Shown here piece after piece: positions 43,521 through 53,161 of a DNA stretch of 64,000 nucleotides (positions within the stretch are counted from its first letter, which is position 1; each line of letters opens with the position of its first letter). The notes beneath the pieces are model-generated. The model did no database searches, was not told the origin of the DNA, and was given only the letters and a program-made list of their open reading frames with translations. Source of the DNA: Bacillus sp. OK048. GTDB lineage: Bacteria > Bacillota > Bacilli > Bacillales > Cytobacillaceae. The position numbers and the translations under genes were made by a program. The stretch covers positions 219,852-283,851 of the forward strand of contig NZ_FNHN01000008.1 of assembly GCF_900103525.1 (NCBI RefSeq). The letters are read 5' to 3'.

Positions 43521-45264
43521 CACTTGTTATAAATGAATAGATTCGTGTCCCTTTGTTTGCAGGGTCAAAATAAGCTAACAAGTAGGAGGGCTGGGTTTCA
43601 ATTTTTCCGGTTGATATATAAGCAGCGAGGTCGAAGTTTAGTTCTTCAATCATTGTGTGCTTATATAAATCCTTTTCATCAAGCCCTAAATCTAAATAAT
43701 TCTGATCCAACAGCGATGGATTTTCAATAATTTGTTTATAGATTTCAACTCTAGTCTTCTTGTTCGTACTTTGCTCCCACCAAGGCTTTCTTGGCTTATA
43801 TTTATGAGTAATTAAATAATCATATTTCATAAGAGATTTGATAGTATCAAGGTCATTTACTGCTCGACTTTCAAGAAAGTCGAATAATCTACGGAATAAA
43901 TCCTCTAACTGGTGGCCAATCCTCGACCAGCCCTGCTTATCCCAAAAGGCACCAAACTCTTGGAAAAAATCAAATGGCGATGGAAACACCTTTGTTACCA
44001 AATACTCAATCGTATGGTTCATACGATGATCATTCCAATATTTTTCTAATACATCTTCCACTTGTTTGATTCTAAGAATATCATCAAAGGTTAAGACATT
44101 ATTACCCAAGATTTCATAGGGGGAATGGTCCATATATACATACTCATGTTCAGCAGCACGAAGTCTTAGACCAGTGCCTCGTAGCATTTTTAAAAAACCG
44201 AGCTGAAGTTCTTCTGGGCGAAGTTCAAAAACATCATTAAATGTTTTACGAAACGACGAGTAATCTTCCTCGGGGAGACCAGCGATTAAATCTAAGTGCT
44301 GGTCAATTTTTCCGCCATCCTTCACCATCGTTACTGTTCTCGTTAATTTTGCAAAATTTTGTTTTCGCATAACAAGCTCATTTGTATAATCATTTGTTGA
44401 TTGAACGCCTATTTCAAAACGGAAAAGTCCTTTTGGTGCTTCATTATTTAGAAATTCAATAACCTCTGGCCGCATGATATCAGCTGTAATTTCAAATTGA
44501 AAAACAGTCCCAGGTAGATGTTCATCAATTAAAAATCTAAACATTTCCATGGCATAGCTTCTGCTAATGTTAAAGGTCCGGTCAACAAATTTTATCGTCT
44601 TGGCACCATTTGCCATTAAATACCTGATATCATCCTTGATTTTTTCTCTGTCAAAATAGCGAACTCCGACTTCAATAGAGGAAAGACAAAATTGACAGCT
44701 AAATGGACAGCCCCTGCTTGTTTCGATATAGGTAACACGCTTGCCTAAATGATTTTTATCCTCGGCAAAGCGGTATGGAGATGGGAGTTCTTTTAGGTCG
44801 AGTTTATTCATTTGTGGGGTGACTTTTATTTGCCCATTCTCACGGAACGCAATGCCGTGGACATTATGATAGTTACTATCTCCATTCATTTCGGTAAGTA
44901 ATTGCTTAAATGAATATTCACCTTCACCCATAACGATAAAGTCGACATTTGGAGCTTTTTCCATCCATTCAACCGTATCATAGGTTACTTCAGGGCCACC
45001 TAATACAATCTGAATGGATGGGTCAACCTTTTTGATCATATTAACAACTTTAAGCGTTTCTTCAATGTTCCAGATATAACAACTAAAACCAATGGTTTTT
45101 GGTTTTTGCTGATAAAGGTCAGAGACGATGTTCAAGACTGGATCCTTTATCGTATATTCCTTTAATTGTATGTTAAATTCAGGCGCAGCAAAAGCCTTTA
45201 AGTAACGAATCGCCAGGTTAGTATGTATATATTTAGCGTTTAAGGTACTGCAGATAACGTTCAT
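43513..45264 (-). CDS. B12-binding radical SAM protein with DUF4080-like C terminus (583 aa)
   Basis: The N-terminal cobalamin-binding domain (about 1-140; IQIVLGGPEVTYD and the VMGEGEYSF loop) is followed by a radical SAM barrel with SRGCPFSCQFCLSS, the CxxxCxxC cluster motif, near residue 178. GLPEEDYSSF and a C-terminal helical region of the DUF4080 kind follow. Such enzymes use SAM radicals and methylcobalamin, often for methylation; the substrate is unknown. The ATG at 45264 follows AAAGGAG; the longer frame is not preferred. Confidence 0.88.
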   Translation of the reverse strand: MNVICSTLNAKYIHTNLAIRYLKAFAAPEFNIQLKEYTIKDPVLNIVSDLYQQKPKTIGFSCYIWNIEETLKVVNMIKKVDPSIQIVLGGPEVTYDTVEWMEKAPNVDFIVMGEGEYSFKQLLTEMNGDSNYHNVHGIAFRENGQIKVTPQMNKLDLKELPSPYRFAEDKNHLGKRVTYIETSRGCPFSCQFCLSSIEVGVRYFDREKIKDDIRYLMANGAKTIKFVDRTFNISRSYAMEMFRFLIDEHLPGTVFQFEITADIMRPEVIEFLNNEAPKGLFRFEIGVQSTNDYTNELVMRKQNFAKLTRTVTMVKDGGKIDQHLDLIAGLPEEDYSSFRKTFNDVFELRPEELQLGFLKMLRGTGLRLRAAEHEYVYMDHSPYEILGNNVLTFDDILRIKQVEDVLEKYWNDHRMNHTIEYLVTKVFPSPFDFFQEFGAFWDKQGWSRIGHQLEDLFRRLFDFLESRAVNDLDTIKSLMKYDYLITHKYKPRKPWWEQSTNKKTRVEIYKQIIENPSLLDQNYLDLGLDEKDLYKHTMIEELNFDLAAYISTGKIETQPSYLLAYFDPANKGTRIYSFITSVK

Positions 45265-45459
45265 AGTAAAACTCCTTTGACATGTTAACAACAATATTAT
45301 ATTATATCCCATTTTTGGACAAAAGGTAAACCAGATGATAATAAACATCTGTTATACCACAGTTATTTTTCTGTTATACAAAAAAACAAAGACCAAAATG
45401 TACAGAAATTAACGTTTTTTTAGATTTTTTAAAAGTGTTACATAACTTTTTTAGTGATG

Positions 45460-45502
45460 TTTGATTTTTATCACAGCGTAATAAAATAGATTGTCCTAAA
45501 AT
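45460..45502 (+). promoter_or_regulatory. Fnr-type box and promoter of the 2-oxoacid oxidoreductase
   Basis: TTTGATTTTTATCACA (45460-45475) differs by one base from TGTGAn6TCACA and contains TTGATn4ATCAc. TAAAAT (45497-45502) would start RNA near 45509, placing the box centre near -41.5, the standard position for Fnr activation. Confidence 0.5.
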
Positions 45503-45565
45503 GAATTATGGGGAAATGATTTTTTTATGAATTCATGATGTTTTGAACAAGAAGGGGAGGACACT

Positions 45566-46579
45566 ATGTCAATTTTACCGAAAAAAAATGAGCTGGGGTT
45601 CTTTGAGATTCGCCTAGAATCAATCGGGGGTCTTGGAGCAAACTTGGCTGGAAAAATGCTAGCAGAAGCTGGAGTATTAGGTCTTGGCTTAAATGGATCT
45701 AATTTCTCATCATATGGCTCTGAAAAGAAAGGGTCACCTGTTAAAAGTTTTATTCGCTATTGTGAACCAAATATTGAAATAAGAGATCATAGCCCAATTG
45801 AACAACCACATATTGTAGCAGTTTTTCATGAAGCACTTTATAAAACAGTTGATGTTGTCAGCGGATTGAGTGCTGATGGCATTGCTCTAGTAAATACAGT
45901 GAGAGAATTTGATGAAGTTAGACAAGATTTAAAGTTAGAATACGGCACACTTGCTATTGTAGACGCATTAACAATTGCGGTTGAGGAAAAAACAAAAGTA
46001 AACACAGCGATGTTAGGTGCATTATATCGTATTTGTGACTTCTTGGACCCAGATTCAATGCGGAAAGTTATTACCAAAACGTTTGAAAAAAAATATCCAC
46101 ATCTTGTTGAACCTAATATTCGCACATTCGATCGCGGCTATAATGAAGTACAATTTAAAACCTATGCCGTTCCCGAGGGCGCAGAAGGAAAAAGTTTCAG
46201 CCGTCCACTGCCACAATTAGGGTATATGACTCAAGAAATTGGCGGAGTGATGACTGCACAAGCAAATAGTATTCTAAAAGATTTAAGCGGATCAAGACAA
46301 GGATTCCTTCCACAGTTTCAGCAGGAAAAATGTATTCACTGTGCTGCGTGTGATAATGTCTGTCCTGATTATTGTTTCGTTTGGGAAGCTGGCGAAGATA
46401 AAAAGGGTAGAAAGCAAATGTTCCTCAAAGGGATTGATTACCAATATTGTAAGGGCTGTTTAAAATGTGTAGAAGCATGTCCTACTGATGCACTAGGCGA
46501 TCTCCGTGAAATGATTGGCTATGCAGAAGCTAACCGTGTTAAACAGAACTTTCCGTATCTTGCAGGGGGGATATCATAA
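45566..46579 (+). CDS. 2-oxoacid:ferredoxin oxidoreductase, gamma-delta fusion subunit (337 aa)
   Basis: Residues 1-190 match the gamma domain (EIRLESIGGLGANLAGKMLAEAG, SSYGSEKKGSPVKSF). Residues 250-310 are a two-cluster ferredoxin domain (delta) with CIHCAACDNVCPDYC and CKGCLKCVEACPTDAL, each CxxCxxCxxxC-like, binding [4Fe-4S]. The enzyme oxidises a 2-oxoacid such as pyruvate to acyl-CoA and passes electrons to ferredoxin. GGGGAGGA precedes the ATG. The stop overlaps the start of the next gene. Oxygen-sensitive enzymes of this type are uncommon in aerobic Bacillus, which use pyruvate dehydrogenase. Confidence 0.85.
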   Translation: MSILPKKNELGFFEIRLESIGGLGANLAGKMLAEAGVLGLGLNGSNFSSYGSEKKGSPVKSFIRYCEPNIEIRDHSPIEQPHIVAVFHEALYKTVDVVSGLSADGIALVNTVREFDEVRQDLKLEYGTLAIVDALTIAVEEKTKVNTAMLGALYRICDFLDPDSMRKVITKTFEKKYPHLVEPNIRTFDRGYNEVQFKTYAVPEGAEGKSFSRPLPQLGYMTQEIGGVMTAQANSILKDLSGSRQGFLPQFQQEKCIHCAACDNVCPDYCFVWEAGEDKKGRKQMFLKGIDYQYCKGCLKCVEACPTDALGDLREMIGYAEANRVKQNFPYLAGGIS

Positions 46580-48873
46580 TGGCAATGTTAGAAGATCAAA
46601 TGACAAAAATAGCTGTTGCTGAACAGCTTTCAACCTTTGAATCAGGAAATGAAATGGCGGCAATGGCTGCTGCACAAATCAATTATCATATTATGGGGTA
46701 TTTCCCTATTACACCTTCTACTGAAGTTGCCCAGTTCTTGGACCAAATGAAATCCCGCGGCGAGCATGATATTAAGTTAATTCCTGCGGATGGCGAGCAT
46801 GGCTCTGCAGGTATTTGCTACGGTGCTGCTGCAACTGGTGCCAGGGTTTTCAATGCTACAAGTGCAAATGGTCTGCTCTATATGATTGAGCAGCTTCCAG
46901 TTCAAGCTGGAACTCGTTTTCCGATGGTAATGAACCTTGTAACGCGTGCAGTCAGTGGGCCACTGGATATTAGGGGGGATCACTCTGACCTCTACTATGC
47001 GTTAAACACAGGCTGGGTAATCTTAACAGCAAGAACACCTCAGGCAGTCTATGATATGAATATTATGGCGCTTAAAATTGCCGAACATTCTAAGGTCCGG
47101 TTACCAGTTATTGTGGCCTATGATGGATTCTTTACTTCCCATCAAAAGCGTCGAGTTGAATACTTTAAAGATCGGAAAGTAGTACAACAATTTGTTGGTG
47201 AATGTCCAACAGATTATCATTTTGCCAGAGATCCTAAGAAACCAGTAACAATTGGTGCCCATATGAATGGGGATGATCTTTTGAACAACCATTTCCAACA
47301 ATCGGAAGCGATTTATGCTGCTGGTGAAGTATTTAAAGAGGTAGCTGCCGAATATGCACGAATTTCAGGACGTGAATATCCAGTTCTTGATTTATATAAA
47401 ATGGAAGATGCAGAAGTAGCATTATTCTTATTAAACTCTGCTGCTGAATCTGCGAAAGATGTTGTTGATCAATTACGTGCTAAAGGAATCAAGGCTGGTA
47501 TTATTAGTCCAAATATCATACGTCCTTTCCCTGCAAAGGAGATTCGTGAAGCTCTTAAAAATGTAAAATCATTATTAGTGGGTGAACGTGCTGATTCATA
47601 TGGTGCAAATGGACCGAATTTAACACATGAAGTGAAATCTGCACTTCAAGAAGATCGCAATAATCAAACGATCGTACTTAGTCGTGTATTTGGACTTGGG
47701 GGCAAGGATTTCTACGCAAGTGATGCCGAGAAGTTTTTTGATATGACGATTGAGGCTATGGAAAAAGGCTTCGCTGAAAAGCCATTTGATTATTATGGTC
47801 ATGTACCGGGTAATCCTGAAAAAATTCTTAAACCTGTGATTACACCACAGCACGGTGATGTATATAATTCTGGTTTAATTGATGTGAAAATGGATGAAGC
47901 TACCAATAAGCTAAAAGTAAAAATACCGCCGCTCCGTGCGCTTACATCGAAACCGAAGCGGATTGCTTCTGGACATGGGGCATGTCCTGGCTGTGGTATC
48001 TTTGCTGGCCTAGAATTGTTCTTTAAAGGGATAGAAGGTGACATCGTCACATTATTCCAAACAGGCTGTGCATATGTAACTACAACATCTTATCCACACA
48101 GTTCTCATAAACAAACGATGATTCATAACTTGTTCCAAAATGGTGCTGCTACCTTATCAGGAACTCTTGAAGCATTTTTAGAATTGAAGCGCCGTGGCGA
48201 AATTGAAGTTTCCGATGACGCTACGTTTGTAATGATTACCGGAGATGGCGGTATGGACATTGGAATGGGTTCTGCTATTGGTACAGCCCTTCGTGGACAT
48301 AAGTTAATTATGCTTGAATACGATAATGAAGGATATATGAATACGGGTTCCCAAATGTCTTATTCAACACCGATAGGACATATGACAAGTACATCAGGAG
48401 TTGGAAAAGCACAAAAAGGAAAAGGATTCCATCATAAAGATACTGCACAAATTATGGCGGCAACCAATATTCCATACGTATTTACAGGTGCGGAAAGCCA
48501 CCCTCAAGACCTAGTTAAAAAGGGTGCAAAAGCACAATGGTATGCACAAAATGTAGGCACCGTTTATGGAAAGATATTGATTACCTGTCCACTTAACTGG
48601 AAATCAGAAGATCGTTACGGAGCAACCATACTTGATGCTGCGGTAAATTCCTGTTTCTTCCCACTATATGAGGTTGAACAAGGTGTTACGAGCATTACTT
48701 ACAACCCAGAAGATAAAAACAAACGAATTCCTATTTCTGAATGGCTTAAATATATGGGAAAAACAAAACATCTTCTAAAAGAAGAAAATAAAACAATCTT
48801 AGAAGAATTTGAATCAGAAGTAGAAAAAAGATGGCAGCGTCTCAAAGCAAAACACGAAAATCAATATCTATAA
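46579..48873 (+). CDS. 2-oxoacid:ferredoxin oxidoreductase, alpha-beta fusion subunit (764 aa)
   Basis: The N-terminal part is the alpha subunit (GYFPITPSTEVAQF, ADGEHGSAGICYGAAATGARVF, and a central core to about 400). The C-terminal part is the thiamine-diphosphate beta subunit: GHGACPGCGIFAG with cluster Cys residues, FQTGCAYV, and GDGGMDIGMGSA plus NEGYMNTGSQ, the ThDP motif. Pyruvate, 2-oxobutyrate or branched 2-oxoacids are all possible; the PITPSTE and beta motifs resemble pyruvate/2-ketoisovalerate enzymes. It overlaps the gamma-delta gene by one base, so the two-gene enzyme is co-translated. Confidence 0.88.
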   Translation: MAMLEDQMTKIAVAEQLSTFESGNEMAAMAAAQINYHIMGYFPITPSTEVAQFLDQMKSRGEHDIKLIPADGEHGSAGICYGAAATGARVFNATSANGLLYMIEQLPVQAGTRFPMVMNLVTRAVSGPLDIRGDHSDLYYALNTGWVILTARTPQAVYDMNIMALKIAEHSKVRLPVIVAYDGFFTSHQKRRVEYFKDRKVVQQFVGECPTDYHFARDPKKPVTIGAHMNGDDLLNNHFQQSEAIYAAGEVFKEVAAEYARISGREYPVLDLYKMEDAEVALFLLNSAAESAKDVVDQLRAKGIKAGIISPNIIRPFPAKEIREALKNVKSLLVGERADSYGANGPNLTHEVKSALQEDRNNQTIVLSRVFGLGGKDFYASDAEKFFDMTIEAMEKGFAEKPFDYYGHVPGNPEKILKPVITPQHGDVYNSGLIDVKMDEATNKLKVKIPPLRALTSKPKRIASGHGACPGCGIFAGLELFFKGIEGDIVTLFQTGCAYVTTTSYPHSSHKQTMIHNLFQNGAATLSGTLEAFLELKRRGEIEVSDDATFVMITGDGGMDIGMGSAIGTALRGHKLIMLEYDNEGYMNTGSQMSYSTPIGHMTSTSGVGKAQKGKGFHHKDTAQIMAATNIPYVFTGAESHPQDLVKKGAKAQWYAQNVGTVYGKILITCPLNWKSEDRYGATILDAAVNSCFFPLYEVEQGVTSITYNPEDKNKRIPISEWLKYMGKTKHLLKEENKTILEEFESEVEKRWQRLKAKHENQYL

Positions 48874-49080
48874 AATAGCAAAAGCGTGAATCAAGGGGGT
48901 TACCCGTAAAGGGATACACTCAGCAAATCTAAAAGATTGCAACAGTTTCATTTCCATGATAATCTTTGCTATAATTTTGTTTATATTGTTTTAAAGTAAA
49001 AGTAGGAGAATGCTAGATTACTAGCGAGTCTAACTGCTACTACAGTTTAGGATTATAACAAAGATTAGGAGAAGGAAGCT

Positions 49081-49953
49081 ATGTGGTTTATTTTTGCTAT
49101 TGCCGCTGCCAGTTGTTTTGGCTTAAGGGGAATTCTATATCATTGGACGTCACAAAGACCGATCAATCGTAATTTACTGCTCTTCGGTGTTTATTTATCG
49201 GGAACCATCATTACGTTGGCTGGGAATATGTTCATCGGGCAATCATGGACAACAGAGGCGTTGTTTGGAATCTTAATGGGGACATTTTCGTTTGTTGCCA
49301 ACGCTTCAATGTATAAAGGGTATGCTGTCGGAAAGGCCTCCATTGTTGCTTTATTTACGGGCCTGCCTCCGTTGGTTGTTATGATTGTTGCCTACTTCCT
49401 TTGGGGTGAAGGATTAACGGGCTGGCAATTTATAGCTTTTTTCATTGTGTTGGCTGGACTGCTACTTGTCAAATATTCACAGGACTTAAAGCTAAACCAA
49501 TTAAATGGAATTCAATGGGGAATTTTAACGATGCTCTTCTTTGGGTTTACGGATGTATCGGTGAAACAGGCAACCCTTTCAGGAGCGTCCACCCTCCCTG
49601 TATTAACTGTTATGTTTACAACTGGCAGTATTCTTTTCGCGATTTCATGGGCAATAACCATGCGAAAAGAAGCAGGATCCTTAAATAAGGAAAAAACACT
49701 TGAAAGGTGGAGCAAGAAAAAAACAATCGTTTGGGGAATGTTCGTAGGAATTACAAATGCCGTTGGTATGATCCTGATTTTTCCGGCATTTCGTGATGGA
49801 ATTACCGGAATAGTCTCCGCAATCGTTGCCATGAATGTTGCGTTGGTAATTTTATATGCCCGTTTTTATTTGAAGGAAAATTGGAGCAAGCGTGAAATAA
49901 CTGGTCTATCTATGGCTTTTCTAGGAATTCTTATCCTCCGTCTTGCCTCATAA
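49081..49953 (+). CDS. EamA/DMT family transporter (290 aa)
   Basis: Ten hydrophobic segments arranged as two five-helix EamA repeats. FGLRGILYHWTS opens the first, and ILVLAGLLLVKYSQ-type and FLGILILRLAS ends close each repeat. Such drug/metabolite transporters export small metabolites or amino acids; the substrate is unknown. AGGAGAAGG precedes the ATG. The 207 bases upstream contain no clear riboswitch. Confidence 0.82.
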   Translation: MWFIFAIAAASCFGLRGILYHWTSQRPINRNLLLFGVYLSGTIITLAGNMFIGQSWTTEALFGILMGTFSFVANASMYKGYAVGKASIVALFTGLPPLVVMIVAYFLWGEGLTGWQFIAFFIVLAGLLLVKYSQDLKLNQLNGIQWGILTMLFFGFTDVSVKQATLSGASTLPVLTVMFTTGSILFAISWAITMRKEAGSLNKEKTLERWSKKKTIVWGMFVGITNAVGMILIFPAFRDGITGIVSAIVAMNVALVILYARFYLKENWSKREITGLSMAFLGILILRLAS

Positions 49954-49998
49954 AGCGGTCATTTGACTCGATGTTTGTCGAATACAATTAATTTAATT

Positions 49999-50038
49999 AA
50001 ACCCAGCTAGGTGATTAGGTTCCTAGCTGGGTTTTTTT
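49999..50038 (+). terminator. Terminator of the DMT gene
   Basis: AACCCAGCTAGG pairs with CCTAGCTGGGTT, then seven T residues. Confidence 0.92.
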
Positions 50039-50191
50039 ATAAATTTCCCAAGCTAAATCAAGAATATTTTTTGTCAAGTAAAAAGGATTTTAAATTATAA
50101 TGTAGAATATAGGATTTATGATATTACCTTATTTTGGGTTCCATGGGGTGGGTGAAAGAAACTGGAAAAAATACTAAACCAGAACAAGGAA

Positions 50192-51229
50192 TTGAGAGAA
50201 AGTGAACGTAAATTTCGAATAATATTTGACGAATCAATGGATGGACTAATTCTATGGAACGAAACCTATCAAATTGTGGATATCAATGGTTCAGCAGAAA
50301 GAATTTTTGGTCTCCCAAAAGAGAAGTTGCTAGGTCAATCTTTATTTGATTTATTTAATCGTCTAGAAAAGAAAAAACAGGAAATCATTAATCATATTGA
50401 TTATGTAGCGAAAAATGGTAAGCAAAATTCAACAATGATCATTAAAAAGAATGATGGGAGACTGAGGCATTTTGATTACTCCACAAAGCGTGGAATTGTC
50501 GATGGGTTAAATCTTACAGTTGTTATCGATGTAACTGAAAAAGTTGAAGTGCAGGAACAGCTGCGAAAATCAGATCGTTTAAACATTATCGGGGAGCTTG
50601 CGGCGGGAATTGCTCATGAAATAAGAAATCCTATGACTGCTTTGAAGGGGTTTATCCAATTACTTGAGCCTAGTATTAGAGCTGAGCATTCTCTGTATTA
50701 CGATGTCATTACTTCTGAATTAGCGAGAATGGACTCGATTATTAATGAGTTTTTAATCCTTTCAAAGCCTCAAGAAATAAGATTTCTAGAAAAAGATGTT
50801 TGTCAAATTATGCAGGAAACGATTGATTTATTAAATGCTCAAGCAGTCCTTTACAATGTACAAATCAACACTCAATTTGAAAACGATCTGCCAGTCTATT
50901 GTGATCCGAATCAATTAAAAAAAGTTTTTATAAATTTCATAAAAAATGCAATTGAAGTAATGCCTAACGGTGGGGAAATTTCTATTTCAATAAATCGAAT
51001 CAATGAACAATATTTACAGATATCAATCCAAGATGAAGGAATCGGGATTCCAAAGGATAGGTTAAAAAGACTTGGAGAACCCTTTTATACCACAAAAGAA
51101 AAAGGTACGGGATTAGGTTTAATGGTCAGTTATCGAATTATTGAAGAACACAATGGGACTATACAAGTCGAAAGTGAAGAAGGAATAGGAACAAACTTTA
51201 AGCTTGTTTTACCATTAAGTAAAGAGTAA
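50192..51229 (+). CDS. PAS-domain histidine kinase, sporulation-kinase type (345 aa)
   Basis: Cytoplasmic sensor kinase. One PAS domain (about 5-115, ESMDGLILWNETYQIVDIN) precedes a His-dimerisation box GIAHEIRNPMTALKGFIQLL (phospho-His near 141). The ATPase motifs are N (FINFIKNAIEVMPNG), G1 (QDEGIGIPKDRL) and G2 (KGTGLGLMVS). This matches KinA/KinE-like kinases of the phosphorelay; no membrane segment. The TTG at 50192 has a poorly placed site. A CTG at 50162, in frame and seven bases after GGGTGGGTG, adds ten coiled residues and may be the true start. A Spo0E gene follows. Confidence 0.85.
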   Translation: MRESERKFRIIFDESMDGLILWNETYQIVDINGSAERIFGLPKEKLLGQSLFDLFNRLEKKKQEIINHIDYVAKNGKQNSTMIIKKNDGRLRHFDYSTKRGIVDGLNLTVVIDVTEKVEVQEQLRKSDRLNIIGELAAGIAHEIRNPMTALKGFIQLLEPSIRAEHSLYYDVITSELARMDSIINEFLILSKPQEIRFLEKDVCQIMQETIDLLNAQAVLYNVQINTQFENDLPVYCDPNQLKKVFINFIKNAIEVMPNGGEISISINRINEQYLQISIQDEGIGIPKDRLKRLGEPFYTTKEKGTGLGLMVSYRIIEEHNGTIQVESEEGIGTNFKLVLPLSKE

Positions 51230-51454
51230 AAACCAATACTATAAAAGGAAAAAACTTTACTAAAGTGAATCAACGAACGAGTGTGATTTGTCGTAAAAAC
51301 AATTTAAGTCAAGGGAAAATTGTCGAAAAATGCTTGTTTTGTCTACTTTTGCGAAAGTGTTTACTTTTACTATAAATCTTGTCATAATTCATCAAGTAAA
51401 TGAATTATATAGTAGTTTAATGTAAAAGAGTAAAGAGTAGGTGGAGACTTGCAA

Positions 51455-51700
51455 ATGTATAATAATAACACTTCAGAGATGCTTAAAGCAATAAAAACGA
51501 AACGTGCGATGATGATAAATTGTGCGAATAAGAAAGGTTTTACAAGTGAAGAGACCGTTAAATACAGTCAGGAGCTAGATATATTAATCAATGAATATCA
51601 AAAAGCTTCACAGCAGTGCTCACGTCCAAAGGAAGAAGTGAGATTTGCGTTTAATCAAATGACTTTGATTTTTCCAAAGGTATGTGATTATTTTCAGTGA
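51455..51700 (+). CDS. Spo0E-family aspartyl-phosphate phosphatase (81 aa)
   Basis: A short two-helix protein with the catalytic SQELDILINEY motif of Spo0E phosphatases, which dephosphorylate Spo0A~P and delay sporulation. The ATG at 51455 has GGTGGAG eight bases upstream. Standing 225 bp behind a sporulation-type kinase, it opposes the same phosphorelay. A long N- and C-terminal tail is absent. Confidence 0.88.
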   Translation: MYNNNTSEMLKAIKTKRAMMINCANKKGFTSEETVKYSQELDILINEYQKASQQCSRPKEEVRFAFNQMTLIFPKVCDYFQ

Positions 51701-51858
51701 GTTTTAGAATAGGATAAACCACCATTGCATCTACAGCAAAAAAACTATATGGGACAAGCCCTTGAACAATGAAAATTAAATAAAACCAATAATTGAAAAA
51801 AGTTTCAATTGCATCAGCTAGGATGACAGCATGAAGGCCTTGATTTTTGTTTGATTGA

Positions 51859-52026
51859 CTAAAAATGGGCAGTAAAAAGGCCTTCGGGTGCAATTTGAAA
51901 AGCGATTACCAATTCCTCGTTTCTGTTAGTGAAGAATACTAGTGCTCCAGCACCAGGTGAATAAGGCAGAAAGAAAGTCCCGCAAAAAGCTTCAACTACT
52001 GAAAAAATTTCTACATAATTAGACAA
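51859..52026 (-). CDS. Doubtful small minus-strand frame (55 aa)
   Basis: From a TTG at 52026 the frame reads SNYVEIFSVVEAFCG... and ends APEGLFTAHF, with a composition closer to protein than to noise. There is no ribosome site, and a second minus-strand frame (51651-51893) overlaps it in another phase. It may be a decayed gene in the 600-bp gap between spo0E and fixA. I see nothing else there except the Fnr-like box. Confidence 0.2.
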   Translation of the reverse strand: MSNYVEIFSVVEAFCGTFFLPYSPGAGALVFFTNRNEELVIAFQIAPEGLFTAHF

Positions 52027-52030
52027 TAAC

Positions 52031-52072
52031 TGTGATTTATATCATTGTTTATTTCCGAAAATTTCTTATAGT
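52031..52072 (+). promoter_or_regulatory. Fnr-like box and promoter upstream of fixABCX
   Basis: TGTGATTTATATCATT (52031-52046) matches TGTGAn6TCACA except for the last two bases. TATAGT (52067-52072) would place it near -40. A leader of about 220 bases to fixA would follow. Confidence 0.4.
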
Positions 52073-52300
52073 TATATTAACTGTATTATTACACTATTAA
52101 CTTACAACAAGAAAATCTATAGATCTGATACTTCTAGACCTCAACCTAAAATTTATCAATTCTCATTAAAGAAATCTATCAATGTTTGGTACTATGCATG
52201 TGTTGCGATTCATATATCGTAATATGGCATTTTTTATAACCAAGTTAGGCAAGCGCTTTCAAAAACAAACAAAGCAAATATGGGGGAGGGAAATTCCTAC

Positions 52301-53128
52301 ATGCACATTGTCGTATGTGTTAAACAAGTACCAGATACAAAGATAATTAAAATTAATCCCAAAACAAACACACTTGACCGACGCAGCGCACCAGCCATTT
52401 TAAATCCTTACGATGCTCACGCTGTCCAAGAAGCAGTAGGCATTAGAGAAAAAACTGGAGGGACCATTTCGGTTTTGTCGATGGGACCACCGCAGGCAAC
52501 TGCAGTTATTAAAAAAGCCATTGAAATTGGAGCTGATCAAGGATATTTGATAACGGACCGTGCATTTGCAGGGGCTGATACACTTGCAACTAGTTATGCC
52601 TTATCTAAAGCATTAGAAAAAATAAACAAAGAACTTCCGGTTGATATGGTGATTTGCGGCAAACATGCCATTGATGGCGACACTGGCCAGGTTGGACCTG
52701 GTATTGCAAGAAGAATGGATATACCGCCTATCACGAATGTAATTGAAGTATCCGAAGTGAACTTTGAAGAAAAAACGGTTTTAATCAAAAGGAAATTAAC
52801 GAATGGATATGAATTAATTCAAGCGGATTTGCCCTGCTTATTGACAGTAGAAAAAGAAATTAATCACATTGAATATTCACCAATGCCGAATATGATCAAA
52901 GCAGCAAGATATGAACCAGTCATTTGGGCGGTAAATGATTTTGAAAACGTTGACAGAGCTCAGCTTGGTTTAAAAGGTTCGCCAACGATTGTTGGAAAAA
53001 TGTTTACACCTCCACGGCCAGAAGGCGGAAAGAAGATAGAAGGTTCCTCTGATGAGCAGGTAAATCAACTCATGGAAATCTTGATGGAGAAAAAAGAGGT
53101 ATTATCGCTACAGTCATCTAAACAGTAA
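52301..53128 (+). CDS. fixA: FixA, electron-transfer flavoprotein beta subunit (275 aa)
   Basis: An ETF-beta family protein. MHIVVCVKQVPDTKIIKINP is the typical start. ILNPYDAHAVQEAVGIREK, ALSMGPPQA-type and GKHAIDGDTGQVGPGIARRM bind AMP or FAD. Followed by fixB, fixC and fixX in order, it belongs to the membrane-linked FixABCX complex, which bifurcates electrons from NADH to quinone and to ferredoxin/flavodoxin. The ATG at 52301 has GGAGGG ten bases upstream. Confidence 0.92.
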   Translation: MHIVVCVKQVPDTKIIKINPKTNTLDRRSAPAILNPYDAHAVQEAVGIREKTGGTISVLSMGPPQATAVIKKAIEIGADQGYLITDRAFAGADTLATSYALSKALEKINKELPVDMVICGKHAIDGDTGQVGPGIARRMDIPPITNVIEVSEVNFEEKTVLIKRKLTNGYELIQADLPCLLTVEKEINHIEYSPMPNMIKAARYEPVIWAVNDFENVDRAQLGLKGSPTIVGKMFTPPRPEGGKKIEGSSDEQVNQLMEILMEKKEVLSLQSSKQ

Positions 53129-53161
53129 GGAATATTCTTTTTGACGTTAGGAGGGGTTTAC

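Noticed and set aside
48874..49080. Riboswitch before the DMT transporter
   Set aside because: Short dyads are present, but none matches a riboswitch core I know.
51651..51893. 80-codon minus-strand frame
   Set aside because: Overlaps the end of spo0E, has no ribosome site and conflicts with another equally weak frame; kept only as a possible decayed region.
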